Below the pieces are notes generated by a model. That model saw only the letters and a program-made list of their open reading frames with translations. It was not told the origin of the DNA and made no database searches. Below are positions 10,813-18,891 of a stretch of 28,114 nucleotides of DNA, piece by piece. Source of the DNA: Monosiga brevicollis MX1 (taxonomy: Eukaryota; Opisthokonta; Choanoflagellata; Craspedida; Salpingoecidae); the NCBI RefSeq assembly GCF_000002865.3, contig NW_001865044.1, positions 640,564 to 668,677 of the forward strand, read 5' to 3'. The number at the start of each line of letters is the position of its first letter. The stretch's first letter is position 1. The translations under genes and the position numbers were made by a program.

Positions 10813-13800
10813 ATGGAACTGTCTTGGGTCGGCCTGGCCGTTCGTGCCTTTGCCCTGCTTGGTACGCGAACCTGCTTCCCCTGTGCATCCATGCGCAGCC
10901 CCGAGCCGAAGCTCTGATTTTGCCGTGACGCCAATTGGGGCTTCGTTTACGGGACCATGTATATCGCTAACCTCATGTGCTCATATTTTTTTTCATTCTC
11001 CTTCCGCCCTCCACCGCCTTGTTCGGCAGTCTGGCCCCTTGGGGTGTGTGTTCCGTTGGCCACGACTCTCACACCGTCGGAGAGCGGGAACATGGCCCTC
11101 ATCTTCTTTGCCCTCCTCCCTCATTGGTTGTGGCCCCTCATCTACCTGGCGGAGCGCTTGGGTCTGACGGACTTTGGCGATCTGATCAGCCTGGTCGAGA
11201 TTCTTGTGGGCGCCGTGGCGTCAGGCTTGGTCCTACCCATCATCATTCTCACCCCGCTGCTGCAAACCCTGGATCTAACTCCCAGCGAATACGGCATGCT
11301 GTTGTTCAACATTATCATTCTGCCCAGTGTCTGGCTGCCCTTGGTCGTGGCTATTTTCCAAACCCCGATCGTGGTCGATGCCAAGCGCGCTGAAGACCTC
11401 CAGCCACAGCGCCAAAGCTTCTCCGATCACGCCGAACTACGTGGCGAGTTTAGCGTGAGCTATGGCAGCTACTTCTTGCTGGCTTCGGTTCCATTTGGCA
11501 TTTTTCTGCCCCTCTTCATTCACGGCACCACCAACGCTGCCGGCGAAGCGGCCGTGCTCTTTTTTCTTCTCCTTCTGGGCTCAGCCTCGGCCCTTTTGCT
11601 GGTGGCCCCGCGCCTGGGTTGGGTCCTGCATCAAACCATGCGCTGGTTCAAGGACGTGGCCAGCTATCGCGCACTGGCCGAGGGCGTGCTCTGTCTGGTT
11701 GTCCTCCCAGTCTGCCTCATGGTGCCCGTATTGGCTGAGGTTCACCTCAATCGGCCCTCTTACGACGTTCTCCAGGCGTGGTTGCTGGGTCTACCCGCCG
11801 TTACCCTCCTGCGCATGACTTTCACCCTGCATCGTGAAGCGCAGTATTTACCCTCCTACATGGCCGGTGTCTTCTTGGTTGTGGACCTCCCCTGCTTCAT
11901 CCTACTCCCTGCCTGGATTGCTGCCCATCCAGTGTCCATGGCGGGTGAGGTGACCTTCTTGGTCTTTATGCTCGTGCCGCTTGTTGCCGCCTTGGCCTTG
12001 GTCGTCTATTTGACGTTTACGTCCTATCAAAACCTACCCTTTCATCTCTTGACCAAGTATCTTGAGCCCGAGTGGTGGGTCGAGCAGGTTCTAGCCACGT
12101 TGATTTTTTCTGCGCCCATGCTTGTGGCTGTGCCCGTGTATTTTCGGGCTGACCTTGATCCTACCACCGATTACGTTCTCGTGGGCTTTCTTGTCGTTAT
12201 CGAGATCTTGCTGGCAGTGGCCTTCTTGGCCTCTTATGCCTTGCGTCAGAATGACATGCCAGACGCCATTTCGCTCGCCCCCACCATCGCGCGCTCTCGT
12301 GCAGGCACAGCCGTGTCGCGTAGTGATGCTGGATTAATGCGTGGCCCTGCCCACGCCCAGTTCTCTGCACAGGACCTTGAATCGCGGCGTGGTACAATGG
12401 CCAATGCGCGTCGTGACAGCGTTGATCCGACCCACGTTGATGCCGACGGCCTACCGGCACCGGCCGACAGTGCACCAGCGCCGGCACCCTCGAATGCATC
12501 TGCATACCGACCCTCCGTGGTATCTGCTGCAAGTTCCCAGGGCGGGCTGCTGGGGCACCGCGTGCCTGGCTCGTATCATGCTACCAACTGGGGCTCCATC
12601 TCCAAGGTACCGAAGGATTTCGACCCCGATGCTTTTGAAGAACCAGCGGCCATGGCTGGCAGTCCCCTGAATTCCACCGTCGAAGTTCGCACCTATGATC
12701 TTGCCACCCCGCTCGGAGCCTCGGGTCGCACCGAGGTGGCGACCGTGCTTACCGACACCCAGCCGCCCCCTTCCCCCGGAACCTCATTCAATGGTTCAGA
12801 TGCCGAGCGTCTCACACCAGACGCAAGCACCTTGCCCGCTCTACTGCCATCCGCTGAGAGGGAGCCCGTACACGCGCAGACCGGTGATGATACTGAGTAT
12901 GAGATTGTGCCGCTGCCCGAGCGCAGCGATGATCCGGACAAGTCCGAGTGGGAGCATTGCGATGTGTATGACCTGGATGCTAGCTCACACCTGCAGCTTC
13001 AAGACCGTACGTGTTCTCCTTTCGTGCCCGCAGCCGCTCGTGTCTACGCTGGCTCGTCCCGTGCCCATACATGCCGTCGAAGCATTGTTGTTTCTCCCGC
13101 TTGTGTGTCTATGTTTGCGTCCGTGACCGTGGTCGCAGCGTACTCACGCGTTGGATTCTTGACCCTGATAGGTGGCGTTTTTCTGTTTGTGAGCGAGAGC
13201 ACGGGCGAGGACTTGCGGCAGGGCGCATACCATTCTGCATACCCAGCGTATTTGTCGGGTACTGAAGATAGCTTTGTGCTCAAGTGGCCCTGCTATGCAA
13301 CCATGCAGACGCAAGAGGCCAGTGAGATTGGGCTGTCCAAGGTTGCCCATGCATCGCGCATTGCTCAGGCGTTCAATGCTGCGCTTGGTCGCTCCAGTGA
13401 AAATGCAGTGAGTTTCGCGCAACCACGCGCGGTGCAGTTGACGGCGCGGCCCGCTGCCAACGGGCGTGTGCCATGGGCGTTGCTTGAGCCGGAGCTGGAA
13501 GACCTCGAGGCCACCGGTGTCATGGACTACTTTTGTATCTTCAATGACTCGGCTGGTGGGGTGGTGAGCGAAGAGGACATGCAGGACGAGGTGGGCGACC
13601 ACGGTGAGGACTGGCGCGAGGAATTCCGCGAGTGTAATGACTTGGCCCAAGCCCTCAGTTGCTACAGTTACCATGCCTCCCAGCGCCAGGAGCTTATGAT
13701 TAACATCCAGGGCGTGCGCCACCGGTACACCAACCCTGACTTTCACTTTGCCTCGGCCGTCCACGATCCATACTTCTCACCCCATAACAACGGCCCTGAG

Positions 13801-13899
13801 GGCATTGCTGCGTTTCAACGGTCACATGTGCACAATGATTTCTGCCGGCTCGCCCTCCCCAGCTTGCCTGGTTTTACCGACTCGTGGTTGACGTCTTGA
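10813..13899 (+). CDS. polytopic membrane protein with C-terminal alpha-kinase domain lacking both catalytic Asp (917 aa)
   Basis: Exons 10813..10861, 11030..13006 and 13172..13899; donors GTACGC and GTACGT, acceptors GGCAG and ATAG, both introns phase 1. The first ATG has a good Kozak context and begins a hydrophobic segment completed by exon 2. Residues 1-420 contain about 12 hydrophobic spans; I do not recognise the family (TMEM185-like is a weak possibility). Residues 420-675 are a Pro/Ser/Asp-rich linker. Residues 676-917 match alpha-kinases (eEF2K, TRPM6/7, MHCK) in order: glycine-loop-like QGAYHSAY, FVLKW with Lys713, LLEPELE, an N-S-A-G-G loop, NIQGVRHRYTNP, NNGPEGIAAF and the zinc motif HVHNDFC. 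In active members the NIQG and TNP motifs read DxQG and TDP, so both key aspartates are Asn (853, 863) and catalysis is doubtful. This is not a TRPM channel. The kinase probably faces the cytosol. Confidence 0.8.
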
Positions 13900-14648
13900 T
13901 GGCAGTGGGCTGGATTTGGCTGCTCGAGCACGCCTTTGAAGAAGCTTTGAAATTTATTACCCTTTTTGACTTTCGTTTCGTGATCAAAATGCTAGTTTTG
14001 AACTGCTTGTTGTTCTTCTTCTCCAAGTGACGCACGATTCGTTTTTGTGTAGCGTGGTCAACTCGAATCCATGCTCTTGGTGCAGGGTTAGCGACGGGAC
14101 AATGCATTTTACCGTCACTTCTAGAGTCCGTCTTTTGTGTTTGTTGACTGCCCACCTTCAAGGAGAGTTATGGGTGATTTTGGTGAATTACGGCTATTTT
14201 TTGCATATTTTCGTGCCTTTTTCGTTGTATTTTTCGTCTTGACATAACGAACAGTTCGACGACCTGGTACTGCGTTGCCGAGGAGGGGGGTATTCCGTTG
14301 AAGCTGTGCGACATCCTTTCGGTGCGCGCCGGGTGTGGGTGTACAGGATACAGATGATCATATCTGTTCAAACAACAACATCTGGACAGATAGGTATAGG
14401 ACATCAATTTTATTTAATCGTCAAAAAAATACACTGCTGTGTGTGCAGCTCCAACTATGGGGTCTCTGGTTTTCTGTACATACATGCGCTGCTCAACTGC
14501 TGACTGTGAAAAAGACAGCACGCGATGGTTGACGTGCGGCGTGCGTCGCGCTGCCACCGAGCACACCAGCCCATCATGTCTGAGCGAGACCCCCCCCCCC
14601 CTTCTGCGAAGGAAACTCGTCAATATTTATGCATAACAGCAGGGAAGC
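13900..14648. other. convergent 3' intergenic region
   Basis: About 750 bases between the stop of the alpha-kinase gene and the stop of the Cys-rich gene (minus). It is more AT-rich than the flanking exons. A run of 12 C lies at 14590-14601, just beyond the minus-strand stop. A possible minus-strand AATAAA (plus-strand TTTATT) lies at about 14408-14413. Open frames here are short and show no domain. Confidence 0.55.
14590..14601. repeat. poly(C) run
   Basis: Twelve consecutive C bases in the 3' flank of the Cys-rich gene (poly(G) in its sense direction). Confidence 0.9.
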
Positions 14649-17600
14649 TTAGGCGGTGACGCATGCACGGTTGAAGTTGCCCGAGCCACGCATGCGGTAA
14701 CCATCGGGGCATGTCTGGGCGCAATAACCGTTGTAAAGGGCAAAGCCGTTTTTGCACACCTCACACGCGGTACCACCGAGGTTGCAACGGTAGCACTCAT
14801 CGACAAGGGCAGTGCAACCCACTCCACGCTCATGGCACTCAAGGTTGAAGTTGCCGCGACCAACCGGCATGTGCGTGTGGGGGCATGCGTCGATGCAGGA
14901 GCCCTCATGCAGGTACCGCGCGTCCCGACAGCGCACACACTGATCAGCTTCCTCGTCGCACAGGTCACAGCTGTCTTGACCGCGCTGGCAAGCACGATCC
15001 TTTTCGCAAAAGTTGTGAAAGTTGCCCCGGCCCTTGCCTGTATAACCAGCCGGGCAAGTCGTATGGCAGGTGCCGTTTAGAAGATATGTGCCATGGCGAC
15101 AGACCAAGCAGGTCTCAGGCATATCCTCATCGCAGCTGTGGCAATGGTCTGCACATACGCGCGCCCGGCGACAAGTGTTGCGGTAGTTGCCCGACCCCAC
15201 GTTGACATATCCGGCAGGGCAGGATGCAAGGCAGGCCCCGTCAAAAAGGAAGCGGCCCGATCCACAGACCGAGCACACATTGCGGTCGGCACTGCAGTCG
15301 TGGCAAAACTCATCAGCACACGCGAAAGCAGCCAACTGACAGTACTTGCCAAAGTTGCCACGACCGACTGGCTCGTAACCCGAGGGACATGAAGCCACGC
15401 AGCCATCCTCATGAAGAAAGTAGCCATTTTTGCACATGGTGCACAGATCACGGTCCTCCTCACACGAGTAGCACTCGTTATCGGCACAGCCAGCGAGCGC
15501 TTCCAAGCGGCATTCGTTGTTGAAGTTGCCACGGCCCACCTCTTCGTAGCCGGCGGGACAATGCTCAAGGCAGGCACCCGCATGGAGGTACCGACCACTG
15601 GAGCACACGGTGCACACCGAACGGTTACCAGCACAGTCATGGCAAAACTCGTCGGCGCAGGTGGGTTCCTCGACTTGAATCTCACGGCAGAAGCGGTTGA
15701 ACTGGCCCTTTCCGACGGCTTCAAAGCCGGCGGGGCAGGTCTCACGGCATGCGCCATTGTGAAGGAGGAACTTGTTTTTACACACTGCGCACTGCGCAAA
15801 GTCATCCGCGACACACGCATAGCACTGGTCCAGCTGACAAATGGCCGGTGTTGTAGAGGGCTCCATGCCCCAATCACCCGAGTCATCGCCTGAACCATCT
15901 TGATCTGGCACAGTATCGGTAGAAGCAGGCGCGGAGGTCGAGCTGGAAGCTCCCTGCGTTGGCAGTGTTGCAACAGTGCTGGGCTCGGCGTCCTGCTCAG
16001 TAGTGGGTTCCACCACCTCCTCCTCGGTGGTAGGCTCAGCAGCGGCCTTGGTGGTGGGTTCAGCAGCAGCCTCGGTGGTGTGTTCAGCAGCGGCCTTGGT
16101 GGTGGGTTCAGCAGCAGCCTCGGTGGTGTGTTCAGCAGCAGCCTCGGTGGTGGGTTCAGCAGCAGCCTCGGTGGTGTGTTCAGCAGCAGCCTCGGTGGTG
16201 GGTTCAGCAGCAGCCTCGGTCGTAGGCTCGGCAGCAGCCTCGGTCGTAGGCTCGGCAGCAGCCTCGGTCGTAGGCTCGGCAGCAGCCTCGGTCGTAGGCT
16301 CGGCAGCAGCACCAGTTGTGGGTTCAGCAGCAGCCGCGGTGGTGGGTTCAGCAGCAGCCTCGGTCGTAGGCTCGGCAGCAGCACCAGTTGTGGGTTCAGC
16401 ATCAGCACCAGTTGTGGGTTCAGCAGAGACAGTTTTTGTGACCTTTGCAGTTGTCATATCTTCGGGTGCACGAGTGGTGGGTTGCTCACCACTCAGCTCG
16501 TCATCACCGGAGCCCGTGCTAGGCATTGGCGTGGTCTCATCACGGTTTGTTGTGGAGGGAACGACAAAGTATCCGCAGTGAACCTCGCAATAGGAGGCAT
16601 AACCTACAGAGTAACTTGTTTATAAGCGAGCAACCTATTCCATCATGAAAGGCTGGATTCAGGCGCTACAAGCTTACCAATTTCGCCTTGCAGGCAGCGT
16701 GAACAGTGAGCACACGAGCCGTCTTGATGACAATATTCTTCTTCGCCGCAATGAGCGTCGGTCTGGCACTCCAAGGTTTCGTTGCGGCAATGGCTGGGGC
16801 AAGCTAAGGTTAACAGCATCATTTGAAGGTTGAGCCAACGTTAGTCTTTGCGCAGCCCATGGCACGTTTCTTTTAACTCAAGAACAGCAGTCAACCATGC
16901 GTGATGCAAAAACGCCCGAGCACTCGCAATCCGACGCACCGTGATCAACCGCGTCATCGTAGAACCAGCAGGCTTCGCATGCATAGCAATCCCCATGCCG
17001 GTCGCAATCTGAGCGAGGAGGGGATGGCAGATGAACTGAGGTGAGCTGAAGCCAAAACAAGTCAGTGGGTCGGAACAAGATACAGGAATCAAGTGGTGCA
17101 TACAAGAGCTGTCATCGCAGTCGTCGTGCGCCTGGCATTCGTTTGCTGAAAGAATGGGTAGAATGCGACATAGCAGGGGCAATCTCGCGCGTGAGTCGGG
17201 TTAAACGGTCAATAAGCAGCAGCATGATGCCATGCAAATGAGGGCGTACATTCAGCTCTAGCAGCACAATGCTCACTGCAGTCTACGTTATCCAGTGCAG
17301 CAAGGCCACCGCAGGCCAAGCACTATGGTGGTATCATAGAGCACATGAGTAAGAACGTTGATTTTGTGTTTCAAAGAGGACGTTTCGGCCATACCGAAAT
17401 GCACTCGTAGCCTTCACCGCAAAAAAAGCTACCCTCACAATGTGAATGGTGCTGGCATTCCAATTCGGGGTTGCGGCACTTGTCTGGACAAGCGCCTGAG
17501 TTGGAAGAGGACACAGGGTGAGGTGCGCGTGGAGAGCCGGGGGGCTGAGACGAAGAACACGGCCTTGGGGTGACCAAGACACACCTCCGTCAAAGGAATC

Positions 17601-18067
17601 TTGCCAAAAATAGCAGCCTTGAGGCTCGCTACAATGATGCATGACCGGGTTCGGGGTGGGCAAGATGAAATGAGCCAAACCAACAACAGTTCATCGATGG
17701 CACTGAAGCATTGGGGACATACCATTGATAACAGGCTGAGGACTCATCGCTACCAACAGCACATGCATGGTTGTGCAGTGCCCAGCCCCGGATCAAGAAT
17801 GCAAGTGAGCGAGTCATGTCTCGGGCCGCGCTTGGGAGGGGGGGTATACAAGTTCAGAACAGCCGTACCAATACTCGTCGGCGGCACAATCGTCATGGGA
17901 GGCGCAATTGGCCGCTGTGATTCGCAAGTGAGCCAAGGGCGGCGTGAGGTGCGTGCAGTACGTAAGCAAGAGAAAAGAGGTCATATGGTCAGCATCGTAC
18001 TCGCTGTAGGCAGGACGGCAAAGGCCAGGGCAACGAAGAGTGCCAGCGGCACCCCGTGCTGCATCAT
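14649..18067 (-). CDS. secreted Cys-rich protein: signal peptide, four small Cys modules, Thr-rich stalk, seven furin-like repeats (849 aa)
   Basis: Minus-strand exons: 18067..18001, 17914..17869, 17749..17723, 17628..17585, 17495..17395, 17322..17250, 17145..17104, 17008..16940, 16803..16678, 16603..14649; all phases agree. Exon 1 encodes a clear signal peptide (hydrophobic LALFVALAFAVLPTA). Exons 2-9 rebuild four Cys modules of one pattern, [EN]C-x3-[DH]xC-x5-C-x5-C-x2-C, then about CP-x2-C. Each is complete only after splicing; for example DDCAADEYC and DDCDDSSYC both span introns. Exon 10 adds a stalk of about 17 copies of AE(P/H)TTxAA, likely O-glycosylated, then seven repeats of about 55 residues: CxxC, CxxC, a G.YL..G.C segment, CPAGY and GRGNFxxxC. 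These look like furin-like/growth-factor-receptor Cys repeats. No transmembrane segment or GPI signal follows, so secretion or matrix association is inferred. Function and partners are unknown. Confidence 0.8.
16015..16424 (-). repeat. 24-bp coding tandem repeat, about 17 copies (AEPTTEAA unit)
   Basis: Within exon 10 of the Cys-rich gene a 24-base unit repeats about 17 times, giving AEPTTEAA with Gly, Ala, Lys and His variants. Neighbouring units are near-identical at the DNA level, which suggests recent expansion. The product is a Thr/Pro/Ala/Glu-rich mucin-like stalk. The antisense strand also stays open and gives a spurious Gly/Ser-rich frame. Confidence 0.92.
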
Positions 18068-18491
18068 GGTGAAGGAGGGCTGATAGGCACGGCCAACGCT
18101 GTCGCACTGAGGGTGGCGCTGGAAGCGGCGCAGCGAAAAATGACCAATGAGGTCTAGAGCTCATTGAAATTTGGGGTTCATGGGGAAATTCGCTCGAGAC
18201 AGTTTGCGCGCGGGAGAAGCCAAAGTCTGGAATGTTGACACCATCTCCAACAATGAACCGCCACAAATTCTTGGAAGGACGACAGAGTCTGGTCAGCCTG
18301 GTTGGGGTTGGGACAGTCAGATGGGCACTTTCGCTGGACTCTGTACGTGTCCGCGGGAACTTGTCCGTTTTCAGCCAGGATCCAAACTGCCGCATATGAC
18401 AGATGCAAAACAAACAGAACGAACTGTAGCAGCCCAACGTGCTTGCACGCATGCAACGAAACAACGACAAGCGTCCTGCATGAAAAATAGA

Positions 18492-18539
18492 TGACAATCT
18501 GACAATAACCACCCTTCCGATTGTCAGCATAGATTGTCA
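18492..18539. promoter_or_regulatory. inverted cluster of four TGACAAT motifs
   Basis: TGACAAT occurs at 18492-18498 and 18500-18506, and its reverse complement ATTGTCA at 18520-18526 and 18533-18539. The four sites form an inverted arrangement within 48 bases between two divergent genes. It could be a transcription-factor site cluster or a hairpin; function is inferred only from position and repetition. Confidence 0.4.
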
Positions 18540-18869
18540 GCACAGGAGATGCTCTCTCTCTCTCTGCATTCTCATCGTGACGCTGATCGTCGTCAGCGTC
18601 GGCTCACAAGCTCTCTCGCAGACATTGGGACCCTGGTTCTGAGCTGAGCACACCGTGGTCGGTAAGCCCTCCTTGTCGCGCTTGCAGCAGGTTGCAGTGG
18701 AGTGTGGCTATGGGCTTTGCTTGTTCTCTTGGGTGTCGAGGAGTCCTTGGGCCCTGGTACTTTTTGTGCAGCCCGCTCGGTGCTCATTGCTACTCTCTCT
18801 CCCTCGATGCAGGACTTTGGGCAGGTTGCAAACCGATTGCCCACGTGCCTTTCCGGCTGTCTTGAGCGT

Positions 18870-18884
18870 ATGCCTGGCGCTTGA
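18870..18884 (+). other. short upstream open reading frame before the reductase
   Basis: ATG CCT GGC GCT TGA ends 7 bases before the reductase ATG at 18892. A second out-of-frame ATG lies at 18885. Whether either is in the mRNA depends on the transcription start, which cannot be seen. Confidence 0.4.
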
Positions 18885-18891
18885 ATGCGTG

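Larger units (their letters stand above)
18068..18891. other. head-to-head intergenic region (divergent promoter)
   Basis: It lies between the ATG of the Cys-rich gene (18067, minus) and the ATG of the reductase gene (18892, plus). It contains a cluster of inverted TGACAAT/ATTGTCA motifs (18492-18539), a CT run (18552-18565) and a 5-codon upstream frame just before the reductase ATG. I see no coding exon with recognisable content. Confidence 0.6.

Noticed and set aside
10957-11029. Start of the alpha-kinase protein at the ATG in 10957-10959
   Set aside because: This stretch is T-rich, ends in GGCAG and reads as an intron end. An upstream ATG exon (10813-10861) with a matching phase gives a more natural membrane segment.
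13501-13899. Reading this as a TRPM6/7-type channel kinase
   Set aside because: Only the alpha-kinase part matches. The membrane region has about 12 spans and none of the TRPM features.
15077-16408. 443-codon minus-strand frame rich in Leu/Pro/Arg
   Set aside because: It is a shifted frame of the same repeat and Cys-rich exon, without Cys spacing.
15900-16625. 241-codon plus-strand Gly/Ser-rich frame resembling a glycine-rich protein
   Set aside because: It is the antisense of the 24-bp stalk repeat. The minus strand has the signal peptide, introns and Cys repeats.
18171-18543. Open frames of 60-120 codons on both strands between the Cys-rich gene and FDXR
   Set aside because: They have no domain, no consistent splice sites and are mutually overlapping. 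The region is better read as a divergent promoter.
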